A stretch of 64,000 nucleotides of DNA, taken from assembly GCA_963792125.1 (NCBI GenBank), contig CAWBVA010000012.1, positions 682,001 to 746,000 on the forward strand. The letters run 5' to 3'. The stretch is from Methanocella_A sp963792125 (lineage in GTDB: Archaea > Halobacteriota > Methanocellia > Methanocellales > Methanocellaceae). Positions 34,834 through 43,750 of the stretch are shown here, piece by piece. The position numbers and the translations under genes are program-made. Below the pieces are notes generated by a model. The model had not been told where the DNA came from. It ran no database searches and worked only from the letters and a program-made list of their open reading frames with translations. Position 1 is the stretch's first letter; every line of letters starts with the position of its first letter.

Positions 34834-35790
34834 ATGCAGGCTAAGTATATTATAATCACTGCGTTGCTGGTTGCGGCGGTCGTAGCGGTCTGCGGCTGCA
34901 GCACAGTAACGCCGACGGCCACGCCCACCCCGGCACCGGCCTCGCAGTACCCGATGACTCTCAGCGACTATTACGGCCGGACGGCGACGCTTACGCATGC
35001 GCCGGAGCGCATCGTGTCAACGTCGGCCGCCAACACGGAAATCCTGTTCGACCTGGGGCTCGGCAGTAAGATCGTCGGCGTCGACGAATACAGCGACTAC
35101 CCGGCCGAGGCTAAGAACATCACCCACGTGAGCGGATTCGCGGAAGTCAGCTACGAGAAGATAACCGCAGCGAACCCTGACGTCATTTTCGCCGAGGACA
35201 TCATCGGCGAGGAAGCGGTCACGAAGCTCAGGGACATGGGCTTCCAGGTCATCGAGGTCAAGAACAGCAACCTGACGATGATCAGGAAGAACATCGAGCT
35301 GTTCGGGAAGGCCACGAACACATCAGACAAAGCGACTGCTCTGGTGAACAGCATCGATGCGGAGGTCGCTAACGTCAGCGCGAAGACCGCCGGGCTGAAC
35401 GAGAGCCAGAAGCCTAAAGTGCTGCTTGTCACCGGCCTCTTCCCGGATGAGACCATCTACCCGTTCGGTAACGGCACCTACGGTGACGAGCTCCTGACGC
35501 TCGCCGGGGCCAGGAACGCAGCCGGGAACATCACCCTGTACGGGGTCATGAGCCACGAGGTCATCCTCAAGGAAGACCCGGACATGATCATAGTGCCGGT
35601 GGATGATATCTCCAGGCCGTCTTACAATGCGTTCAAGAACGGCAGCATGGCCTGGGCGACCGGGCTCAGCGCCTACAAGAACGGCAAGGTATACGAGGTC
35701 GACGCCAACATCATGAACCGGCCGAGCCCGAGGCTGGCCGATGCAGGCCTGATCATCGCCAGGATCGTCCACCCCGAACTGTTCCAATAA
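34834..35790 (+). CDS. BtuF-like cobamide-binding lipoprotein, copy 2
   Basis: 318 residues, the same length as copy 1. Lipobox VVAVCGCST, a Pro/Thr linker, then THAPERIVSTSAANTEILFDL, FAEDIIGEEAVTKL and DMIIVPVDD. Loops that would line the ligand cleft differ between the copies (for example DEYSDYPAEAKN against DTDYCDYPPEAKN, and NIMNRPSPRLADAG near the end), so the two may prefer different corrinoids. The downstream hairpin GGCATGC..GCATGCC is also shared in part with copy 1, so the duplicated unit spanned promoter to terminator. Confidence 0.85.
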   Translation: MQAKYIIITALLVAAVVAVCGCSTVTPTATPTPAPASQYPMTLSDYYGRTATLTHAPERIVSTSAANTEILFDLGLGSKIVGVDEYSDYPAEAKNITHVSGFAEVSYEKITAANPDVIFAEDIIGEEAVTKLRDMGFQVIEVKNSNLTMIRKNIELFGKATNTSDKATALVNSIDAEVANVSAKTAGLNESQKPKVLLVTGLFPDETIYPFGNGTYGDELLTLAGARNAAGNITLYGVMSHEVILKEDPDMIIVPVDDISRPSYNAFKNGSMAWATGLSAYKNGKVYEVDANIMNRPSPRLADAGLIIARIVHPELFQ

Positions 35791-35793
35791 ACA

Positions 35794-35836
35794 GGCATGC
35801 TCCACATGGGCATGCCACCTCTCCTTTTTATTTTTT
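35794..35836 (+). terminator. Hairpin and T tract after btuF-like gene 2
   Basis: GGCATGC (35794) pairs with GCATGCC (35810) and CTTTTTATTTTTTC follows. A similar but weaker hairpin follows copy 1 at about 32998. Confidence 0.6.
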
Positions 35837-35999
35837 CGTAAACCTGATTTTCGTGTGACTCTGAAAAGGCGTTTCGTGTATTTGTGTCTAATGCATAGCC
35901 TGACAACCAGTCGCATCAGATCCAGATTATCCAACATGCCTGATGAATAACATCCCCCTGCAAATATGGCTAACAGGCAAACGTTGAGGATTTTGCGAA

Positions 36000-36072
36000 T
36001 AATCTATCACGATTCTTATGGCAAGAGTTATTTACTATAACCATTATTTACACGGAAAATAATGATAGATTA
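36000..36072. promoter_or_regulatory. AT-rich control region of acd with nested inverted repeats
   Basis: TAATCTATCA (36000-36009) and TGATAGATTA (36063-36072) are perfect reverse complements. Just inside the right arm, ATTATTT and AAATAAT pair across six bases. The region is 60-130 bp upstream of acd, where operators would lie. The rest of 35837-36127 shows only a stray GCATAGCCTGA repeat tail near 35893. Confidence 0.4.
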
Positions 36073-36127
36073 ATTTCCGGAAGGGATTTAATACATATTC
36101 AAATACAAAAATAAAAACATACTAGGG

Positions 36128-38224
36128 ATGCGAAGTGCCATGTTGGAGAAGATGTTTTACCCGGCAAGCGTTGCGGTCATAGGCGCGTCACAGGAGAAAG
36201 GCAAAGTAGGCAGAGCGGTCCTCGACAATCTCATCGACGGGTTTAAGGGGAACATATACCCCATCAACCCGAAGTCGGCGGAGATCGAGGGTATCAAATG
36301 CTATAAGAGCGTGCTGAACGTGCCGGGAGACATCGACCTGGCCGTCATCGTCATCCCGGCGAAGCTCGTGCCGCCGGCCGTGAAGGAATGCGGCGAGAAA
36401 GGCATCAAGAACCTCGTCATCATCTCGGCGGGTTTCAAGGAAGTCGGCCCCGAGGGCGCGCGGCTGGAGAACGAGATAAAGGACATCGCCAAAAACTACG
36501 GCATTCGCATCGTCGGGCCCAACTGTCTCGGCATCCTCAACACCTACTCCGGGTGCAACGCATCCTTCGCCAAGAAAATGCCCCCGAAGGGCAACATGTC
36601 CATTATTTCCCAATCCGGTGCGCTGGGCACGGCCATCCTGGACTGGTCGGAGATGACCGACATCGGGTTCGCCAACTTCGTCAGCCTGGGCAACAAGTCC
36701 GACCTGAACGAGATCGATTTCATGCAGGCATGGCGGGACGACAAGGAGACAGCGGTCATCCTCGCCTACCTGGAGAGCATCACCGACGGCCAGAGGTTCA
36801 TCAATATGGCCCGGGACGTCTCCAGGGAGAAGCCCATCATCGTGGTCAAGAGCGGACGGACGAGCGCGGGTGCGCGCGCGGCGTCGTCCCATACGGGCAG
36901 CCTGGCCGGGGCCGACGTGGCCTACGACTCGGCCTTCGCCCAGTGCGGCGTCATCAGGGCGGAAACCGTCGACCAGTTCTTCGACCTCGCCGGAGGCTTT
37001 TCCGCCCAGCCCATCCCTAAGGGAGACAGGGTGTGCATCGTCACCAATGCCGGCGGGCCGGGCATCCTGGCCACGGACGCCTGCGAGAAGCTGGGCCTGA
37101 AGCTGGCGACGCTGGCGACCGAGACCATCGATAAGCTGAAGACCACGCTGCCTGCCGCCGCCAACTTCTATAACCCGGTGGACGTGCTGGGCGACGCGTC
37201 GCCGAAGCTGTACGAGTTCGCGCTTAATACCGTGATCGCAGACGACGGCGTGGACGGCATCATCGTGGTGGCAACGCCGCAGGCCATGACCGATCCGGTA
37301 GGCATCGCTGAGGTCATCGCGAAAGTGCGCAAGACTACTGACAAGCCTATCCTGCCCAGCTTCCTGGGCGGCACCGAGATGAAAAAGGGTGTGGACTTGC
37401 TCCAGACGTACAAGCTGCTCAACTATAATGACCCGGAGCGCGCGGCCTACACGATGAGGACGCTCACGAAGTATAACAGCATTCGGAACCGGGTGTACGA
37501 GAAGCCCAAGCATTTCGAGGTGGACCGTGCCACAGTCCGTAAGGTCATCAGCGAAGCCCGGATGGCCGGCATCAGCGTGCTTGGCCTCGAGGCGCTGCCG
37601 GTGCTGGAGGCATATGGCATCCCGACGCTGAAGTACCGCATCGTTGACAGTGCGGACAAGGCAATAGCCACCGCGAAGGAGTTCGGCTATCCGGTCGTCA
37701 TGAAGATCGTGTCGCCGCAGATCATCCATAAATCCGATGTAGGCGGCGTGCGTGTGGGCCTGGACAGCGACGAGGCGGTGGAAAACGCCTATAACAAGAT
37801 GATGAAGGATGTCAAGGCGGCGGTGCCTCATTGCCGCATCTCCGGCGTGCTCATCCAGCAGATGGCCATGGGCGGCAAGGAGGTCATCCTCGGCGTGAAC
37901 CGTGACCCGCAGTTCGGGCCGCTCATCATGTTCGGCCTCGGCGGCATCTACGTGGAAGTCCTCAAGGACGTCCAGTTCCGGGTGGCCCCGCTAACCGAAA
38001 AGGACGCACTGGGCATGATCTACGGCATCAAGACCCACCAGCTCCTCGAAGGCGTCCGGGGCGAGAAGCCGGCGGACATCGAGAAGCTTGCCGAGTTTTT
38101 AGAGCGCCTATCGCAGCTGGTCACCGACTTCCCGGAAATCCTGGAGCTGGACATCAATCCGGTGAAAGTCTACGAAAAGGGCAAGGGCTGCCTGGCGCTG
38201 GATGCCAGGATGACCATAACCTAA
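36128..38224 (+). CDS. acd: ADP-forming acyl-CoA (acetate-CoA) synthetase, fused subunits
   Basis: 698 residues in one chain: CoA-binding domain (about 1-130, PASVAVIGASQEKGKVGR), two CoA-ligase domains with the phosphohistidine loop SSHTGSLAGADVAYDSAF, then an ATP-grasp beta part (about 470-698; GYPVVMKIVSPQIIHKSDVG, FGLGGIYVEVLKDV). It converts acyl-CoA, ADP and phosphate to acid, CoA and ATP; in methanogens it probably handles acetyl- or aryl-acetyl-CoA from peptide or storage breakdown. The fused alpha-beta order is one of the known arrangements. A second ATG at 36140 (MLEKMFYPASVAV) matches the usual family start and may be the real one. It stands alone behind an AT-rich promoter. Confidence 0.95.
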   Translation: MRSAMLEKMFYPASVAVIGASQEKGKVGRAVLDNLIDGFKGNIYPINPKSAEIEGIKCYKSVLNVPGDIDLAVIVIPAKLVPPAVKECGEKGIKNLVIISAGFKEVGPEGARLENEIKDIAKNYGIRIVGPNCLGILNTYSGCNASFAKKMPPKGNMSIISQSGALGTAILDWSEMTDIGFANFVSLGNKSDLNEIDFMQAWRDDKETAVILAYLESITDGQRFINMARDVSREKPIIVVKSGRTSAGARAASSHTGSLAGADVAYDSAFAQCGVIRAETVDQFFDLAGGFSAQPIPKGDRVCIVTNAGGPGILATDACEKLGLKLATLATETIDKLKTTLPAAANFYNPVDVLGDASPKLYEFALNTVIADDGVDGIIVVATPQAMTDPVGIAEVIAKVRKTTDKPILPSFLGGTEMKKGVDLLQTYKLLNYNDPERAAYTMRTLTKYNSIRNRVYEKPKHFEVDRATVRKVISEARMAGISVLGLEALPVLEAYGIPTLKYRIVDSADKAIATAKEFGYPVVMKIVSPQIIHKSDVGGVRVGLDSDEAVENAYNKMMKDVKAAVPHCRISGVLIQQMAMGGKEVILGVNRDPQFGPLIMFGLGGIYVEVLKDVQFRVAPLTEKDALGMIYGIKTHQLLEGVRGEKPADIEKLAEFLERLSQLVTDFPEILELDINPVKVYEKGKGCLALDARMTIT

Positions 38225-38237
38225 GCCCTCACCTTTT

Positions 38238-39869
38238 TTAGTTATACGATCCGGAACGCAGGGACCGCGCCCTGTGTATCAGGTTCCCACTGCATGTCTC
38301 CGGTATCCGTGCAGGCAGGACCACGAACCGGGCCCCCTTGCGGTAGTCCTCCGGCACACGATTTTCGATGTGCAGAGAGCCGTGGAACCGGTCCAGCAGG
38401 GTCTTGATAAGCAGCAGCCCTATACCACGGCGCTCGGCCTTCGGGGCCCTGTAGCTGACGGCAGACAGCAGTTTCTCTTTCAGCTGATCGGATATCCCCG
38501 GGCCGTTGTCCGTGACGTCGACCCGGTAGCAAGTCCGGCCGCCGGAGGTGATCTTACTGAGCGTCGATATCCACGACCAGCTTTCCCTGAGGAATGCCTG
38601 ACGGCATTGTCGATCAGGTTAGCGAACAGGTCTTTGAGCATGGCGTTCGCGTCTACCATGTAGCCCCTGGACCGGAACGTAGTTGATGGTGATATCCCGT
38701 CCGGGGATGCCGGAGAAGTCCGCTTTTACCTCGGAGAGTACCTGCCCCAGGTCCAGTGTCTCAGGAGGGATATCGCCGGCCTGGAGCTGCTTCAGCTTCT
38801 TCACGTTGCCGATAAGCCGGGAGCTGTTACGGATAATCTCGAGAGGCTGTGTCAGCAAAAACCTCTCATATTCCTCGGGCTTGAGTGTATCCAGCGCCAT
38901 CTCCAGGTAGCCCATCATAGCCTGGTTCATGTTGCCGATATCGTGGCTCATCAAATCCACATAAACTTCTGCCTGAGACTTTGCTTCCTCGAGCTGGGCC
39001 TCCGCCTGTTTCCGGCCGGAGATGTCCCGGTCGAAGGATATCATGTACTCCCGGTTATGGAACCTGAGGTAATTTGTGCTGACCTCGACGGGAAAACGCT
39101 TGCCGTCACTTTTTACATGTACGGACTCGAAGATCAGTGAACCTTGTTCCTTTATACGATTCCAGACAAGCGCGTATTTATCCGGAATATAATCAGGGTC
39201 GATGTCCCAGATATACATGGATAGAAGTTCCTCGCCGGTATAGCCCAGGGACCGGCAGGCAGCCTCGTTCACGTACAGGATTTTGCCCTGTAAGTTCAGC
39301 CATATGGAGGAGTCCGTAAAGTGATCGACAGCGAACTGTGTCAGCTTCAGCCGCTCCTCCATCGCAAGCCGTTCGGTGATGTCATCGTAGGTGCCCAGGA
39401 TGCCGATGACGTGGCCCTGTGCGTCGTGCAGGGGGACTTTGTTGGTGTCGAGCCATGACTGCCGGCCGTCGGCCTGCATCTGCGGCTCGATGATGTGGTA
39501 CTTGGGCCGGTCGTTGTCCATCACCTCGCGGTCGTCCCTGCGAAAGGCGTCAGCCTCAGCTCTGGTCCATGCCAGGTCGTAGTCTGTCTTCCCCGCAATG
39601 TTCTCAGGCGAGCCGACGCCTGCGGCCCGGGCGAAGTTCATATTGCAGCCAAGGTATACCGAGTGGATATCCTTCCAGAAGACACGCTGAGGGATATTGT
39701 CCAGGACCAGGCGCAGCATCTCGCCGGACGCTCTGATTGCCTCCTCTGCTATTTTTCGCTTCTCGTCGGCAACCTGCAAAGCCCTGATCTGCTCCTTGAG
39801 CCGCGATATTTCCTCCTGAAGATCCCTTATCCTGTTCGTATCATCCTCGGTTTTCATGAAAACGTTCAT
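38238..39869 (-). pseudogene. PAS-PAS sensor histidine kinase, frameshifted in the ATPase domain
   Basis: The main frame (39869 to about 38650) has an N-terminal coiled coil (RIRDLQEEISRLKEQIRAL), two PAS domains (about 50-170 and 180-300, the second with YIWDIDPDYIPDKY) and an H-box of an unusual type, DLMSHDIGNMNQAMMGYLEM. The ATP-binding domain goes on in two other frames: MVDANAMLKDLFANLIDNAV, then VDVTDNGPGISDQLKEKL and RRGIGLLLIKTLLDRFHGSL, ending at 38238. It has no membrane segment, so it senses a cytoplasmic signal, perhaps redox through PAS. Two breaks make it inactive unless they are sequence errors. Closely related kinase cores lie at 40919 and 57244. Confidence 0.8.
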
Positions 39870-40042
39870 AGGGCCACATACTCGATACTGGAATTATGAG
39901 ACGTTGTGTATATAAAATAATTATTATAATTAAATGATGAAAGCATTTTCAGCTCATCGTTCAGGCGTACTACCCGGTGTCTTCCAGTCATATAGAAGAA
40001 AGCTTTTATTTTACATGTGACGATGTTCAATGGGGTTGGATT

Positions 40043-40786
40043 ATGGTCTATTCTCGTCTGAAGGCCCGGGTCAGGGACGCTATTATCACGCTGCTCATCA
40101 TCATGCTTGCTGCGACTATATTGATCTTGCCCTTTTACAATCCCAGCCTGGCCGTATACATGACCATCATCGCGGTGGGCATGTCGCTGGCCCTGCAGAA
40201 GTACCTGGCCAGCTTTGTCGGACACTTCGTGATACGCGGGTCGGGCATCTTCAACATCGGCGACCGCATCCGCATCGGGATGATCAAGGGCGACGTCAAG
40301 CACATCGGCCTCTTCCACATCATCCTCGACGAAGTCGGCGACGACGATAAGATGGGCGGCGAGCTGACCGGGAAGATCATCAGCGTGCCCAACCTGATTG
40401 TGCTCGACCAGTCCGTGCAGAACTATTCCCGGGACTTTTCCGTCGATGACGAGATGATCACATGCGGCTACATCTTCGACGAGATCCGGATACCGCTGAA
40501 GCCTAAAAGCGACATCCAGAAAGCGGTCGTCATACTCGAGGAGCTGCTGTGGATGGAAAATGCGGGCTTCGTAAAAGAGGCGACGGAACATTTCGACCGG
40601 GGACTCCCGAACTTCCTGCACGATATCGAGAAAGGCCCGAAGGTCACTATCCACTTCGACAAAGAGCGGATCTGGATTAAAGGCAGGATCGTCACGCCGA
40701 TCAGGGCCAAGAACGAGCTGAGGACCAGGATAGGGCTGGACTTCATAAACCGCATCAGGGACGACAGCAGCATTGAGATTAACTAG
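40043..40786 (+). CDS. MscS-family mechanosensitive channel, compact form
   Basis: 247 residues. Two membrane helices (IITLLIIMLAATILILPFY; VYMTIIAVGMSLALQKYLAS) are followed by the MscS pore and beta domain (FNIGDRIRIG, SVPNLIVLDQSVQNYS) and an alpha/beta cytoplasmic domain. It has fewer helices than E. coli MscS. It should open under membrane tension to release solutes. The ATG at 40043 has GGGGTTGG upstream. An upstream in-frame start at 39977 lacks such a site and adds polar sequence. It is divergent from the kinase at 38238-39869. Confidence 0.85.
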   Translation: MVYSRLKARVRDAIITLLIIMLAATILILPFYNPSLAVYMTIIAVGMSLALQKYLASFVGHFVIRGSGIFNIGDRIRIGMIKGDVKHIGLFHIILDEVGDDDKMGGELTGKIISVPNLIVLDQSVQNYSRDFSVDDEMITCGYIFDEIRIPLKPKSDIQKAVVILEELLWMENAGFVKEATEHFDRGLPNFLHDIEKGPKVTIHFDKERIWIKGRIVTPIRAKNELRTRIGLDFINRIRDDSSIEIN

Positions 40787-40918
40787 ATCCCTGCGGATAC
40801 TCGCCTGATCCTGGAAAATCCTGGGAGAAACGGCAGCTCCAGTCTGTGCGAAATGCCAGTGCCAGGATGTAGTACACGCCGGTGAAACACATTCAGGCTA
40901 TGGATATGCCATTTTGCA

Positions 40919-42106
40919 TCAGTCACTGCAAACGGGTAGCATGACTATGAACTTGCTACCTCGTGCATAGTCACCTGCGACACGGTCTTCAATCAGCATT
41001 TTGCCCCCGAGCTGGCTCACGAGCGTCTTGACCAGGTACAGTCCGAGCCCCCTGCGATCGGCTTTAATCTCACTGCTGGCAATTTCCCGGGAGAGCTTTT
41101 TCTTCATCTCGTCCGGGAGGCCCGGGCCGTTATCATCGATGGTGACCTGACAGTAGTCCCGCGAGTCCGTGTGTATTCTGTCAAGCCTGATATTTACTGT
41201 CAGCGGGCCCACGGAGTGCTTGATTGCATTGTCGATAATGTTCGTGAACACATCTTTTACAAAAATGTTTGCCATTACCTTACATCCGGTTACGCACGAA
41301 TAGTTGATAGTAATGTCCCTGTCCCCGACGCCCGAGTATTTGCTGGCCACCTGAGAAAGCAGTTGTCCGAGGTCTACCTTTTGAGCCGGGACCTCTCCCG
41401 CGTTGATCTTCTGGAGCTTTTTGACATTCTCAACGAGCCGGGAGCTGTTCTTCACCAGCTCGATAGATCGGGCGATATACTCTTTTTCCCCGCTTTCGTC
41501 TTTGATCATGTCCGATGCCATCTCGAGATATCCCATGATCGCCTGGTTCATGTTGCTGATGTCGTGGCCCATGATGTCCACGTATAGCTCTGCATGCGCT
41601 TTTGACCTAGTAGCTCTTCTTCTGTTTTCTTGCGCTCGGCCACCTCGTTTCTCAAGCCTTCGTTAGCTTCGTTGAGCTCTGCCGTGCGTTCCTTTATGCG
41701 CAGCTCCAGCGTATCGTACATGTTACGCAACCGGTCCTCGGAGCGTTTCAGCACGTCGCACAACTGGTCCTTATTTTCAACGATCGAGCCTATGATATAG
41801 GCTATTATCAGGAACATGATCGCCCTTAAAACAGCCTCGTATGTGAAGAAGCCGGCAACGAAATAATTGACTCGCGATGTGGAATACGCCAAGGAATAGC
41901 GCCAGGTAAACGGCTTTCCGGTGATAGAAGATGGCGGCAAGGATGATAGGGATATAGAAAAGATGCGTATAGACGACATCTATTTTCGAGACCAGGTTGA
42001 TATAAATCGTAACGAGAATGACGACACCTACAGTGATACCCAGGATTAACAGCTCGTATTTGCCCTGCAGACGCTGGCAGGCATTCTCGAAGATTCCGGT
42101 TGCCAT
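40919..42106 (-). pseudogene. Membrane sensor histidine kinase, two frameshifts
   Basis: Three frames make up one gene. 42106 to about 41870 gives two to three membrane helices (LLILGITVGVVILVTIYINL; LFYIPIILAAIFYHRKAVYL). 41870 to 41600 gives another helix (RAIMFLIIAYIIGSIVEN) and a long coiled coil (LELRIKERTAELNEANEGLR). 41581 to 40919 gives H-box DIMGHDISNMNQAIMGYLEM and a full ATP-binding domain (VTIDDNGPGLPDEM; GLGLYLVKTLVSQLGGKML). The kinase core is close to that at 38238. Since each domain is intact, sequence errors could explain the breaks. The signal is probably at the membrane, as there is no extracellular domain. Confidence 0.8.
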
Positions 42107-42402
42107 TCTGCCCGTTCCCTTTACTTTTTAATTATCCAATAATTTTAAATTTATTATATAGATTGCTATCTATATAAATAATAAAATGTTTCATAATTTT
42201 TCACTGCATGGCCAGGTCTTTTTACCGCCGGATGTCGATTAACAATAATAGTTCAGGGCTTCTGCACGCTCAAGGCCAGGGCCGGATATGATTCGCCAGA
42301 CTCGTCATAGCGTTAGCGTGCCGGGATTATCCGGATGCCTCTGCGACATGTGCAGTGTCACACAATCCATTAATAGACAGGGCACAATAAGGAAAGTGGA
42401 GG

Positions 42403-42910
42403 ATGGTTGTTCCGTTGAATGCTAAGTACGCCAGGGCGGTCATCGTAGGCGCCGTATTCTCACTGCCCATACTCGCCTGTATATGGCTGGCCACATTTCT
42501 ACGTGAAAGGGCGGTTGCCGATGCCCTTAGTAAGGGACAGGGCGTCTTATGTGCAGGCCTGGACACCTATTTGCTCTTCCTGCTGCTGATCATGGCGATA
42601 TTTGCCCTGGCCGGTATAATGTCCGTGAAATACGCCAGTAAGCTCGTAGGCAGCGCCGGAGAAGCGGGTAAGACCGGCGGGGTCGCCGGCGCTACGGGAG
42701 TCATTGTCTCCATAATTATTATACTGGCGGCCGAAGCTTTCATCCAGATTGGCATAGACCACAGCTTCTCATGCCTAGTCGCCGGTGGCCATCGCTTTTC
42801 TGATCATCGCATTATTACTCTATTGCCTGGTGCCCGTCCTTATCGGCGCGTCCATATCCGCGTTCAGCGGCGTCCTCTACTACAGGCTTCTCCACAGGGC
42901 CAGGCCATAA
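42403..42910 (+). pseudogene. Four-helix membrane protein, frameshifted
   Basis: A first frame (42403 to about 42785) gives helices VIVGAVFSLPILACIWLATF, TYLLFLLLIMAIFALAGIM and TGVIVSIIIILAAEAFIQIG. After a one-base break the protein continues VAIAFLIIALLLYCLVPVLI and ends SGVLYYRLLHRARP at 42910. About 168 residues when joined. Similar small archaeal membrane proteins of unknown function exist; no family name can be given. Its stop lies 6 bp from the end of the convergent ITPase gene. Confidence 0.6.
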
Positions 42911-42916
42911 TGCTGA

Positions 42917-43486
42917 TCACCTGGTCGCGCACAGCTTGTTCTCATACCACTCGCGGAACTGGAGCAGTGCTCTCCGCCGGTGGCTGACCTCGTTCTTCTG
43001 CTCTGTGGTCATCTCGCCCACCGGGAAACGCCTGTAAGAAAAGATCGGGTCGTAGCCGAAGCCGTTGGTGCCGACCTCTTCGGTCAACAGCTCGCCCCAC
43101 CAGACTCCGGTAAACGTCGTCGGCTCCTCGCCGGGAGCACAGCAGGCCACGACGGACCGGAACTCAGCCCGGCGGTTCTTTTCGCCCTCCATGAGCTTGA
43201 GGATGCCCTTATTGCCCAGTGTATGCTGAACGTAGGCAGAGTACGGCCCCGGGAAGCCCTTCAGCGCGTCGACGAACAGTCCCGAGTCCTCGACCATGAC
43301 CGGCTTGTCCAGGTTCTCGGCGCAGTACTTCGCGCCATAGGCCGCGATCTTCGTGGGGTCGTCCTCCTGCAGCTCCGGGTAGGTCATGTCGACCTGCTCG
43401 ACGTCGAAATAGTCGCGGAACAACAGCTCGGCCTCCCGCATCTTGCCGGCATTGTGGGTGACGAAGTAAATCTTATGACGTGGCAT
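42917..43486 (-). CDS. rdgB: XTP/dITP diphosphatase (RdgB/HAM1 family)
   Basis: 189 residues. Removes deaminated purine nucleotides (dITP, XTP) from the pool. Family marks: FVTHNAGKMREAELLF at the N terminus, MVEDSGLFVDALKGFPGPYS, and GTNGFGYDPIF, with SHRRRALLQF at the end. The ATG at 43486 gives the normal start (MPRHKIYFVTHN); the longer frame upstream adds an unlikely 37 residues. Confidence 0.95.
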   Translation of the reverse strand: MPRHKIYFVTHNAGKMREAELLFRDYFDVEQVDMTYPELQEDDPTKIAAYGAKYCAENLDKPVMVEDSGLFVDALKGFPGPYSAYVQHTLGNKGILKLMEGEKNRRAEFRSVVACCAPGEEPTTFTGVWWGELLTEEVGTNGFGYDPIFSYRRFPVGEMTTEQKNEVSHRRRALLQFREWYENKLCATR

Positions 43487-43750
43487 AGTATCAAGATGTA
43501 TCCGCCAGCAAAAAACAATTTCGATCTCTCGGTTGTCTGCAGGCTGCATTATGGGTATGTTCCGCTCCGGTAAAAATTCAAGGCGGGACATAAACATATT
43601 TACATCCGCATGAAAACCGGCCCGGAGCTTTCCGGCTTGCTACACTGGCTCACAGGACACCGATCGAGACCTTACGATTTTGTAATTATAAAATGGTAAC
43701 AGAACTATTATTTTTACTGCCATTAATGTGACTATGAACTTTGAGAGATT

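Noticed and set aside
36188..37831. Open frame of 547 codons on the minus strand
   Set aside because: It lies wholly inside acd on the other strand and is a product of high GC at third positions; its translation is rich in His, Arg and Asp and matches nothing.
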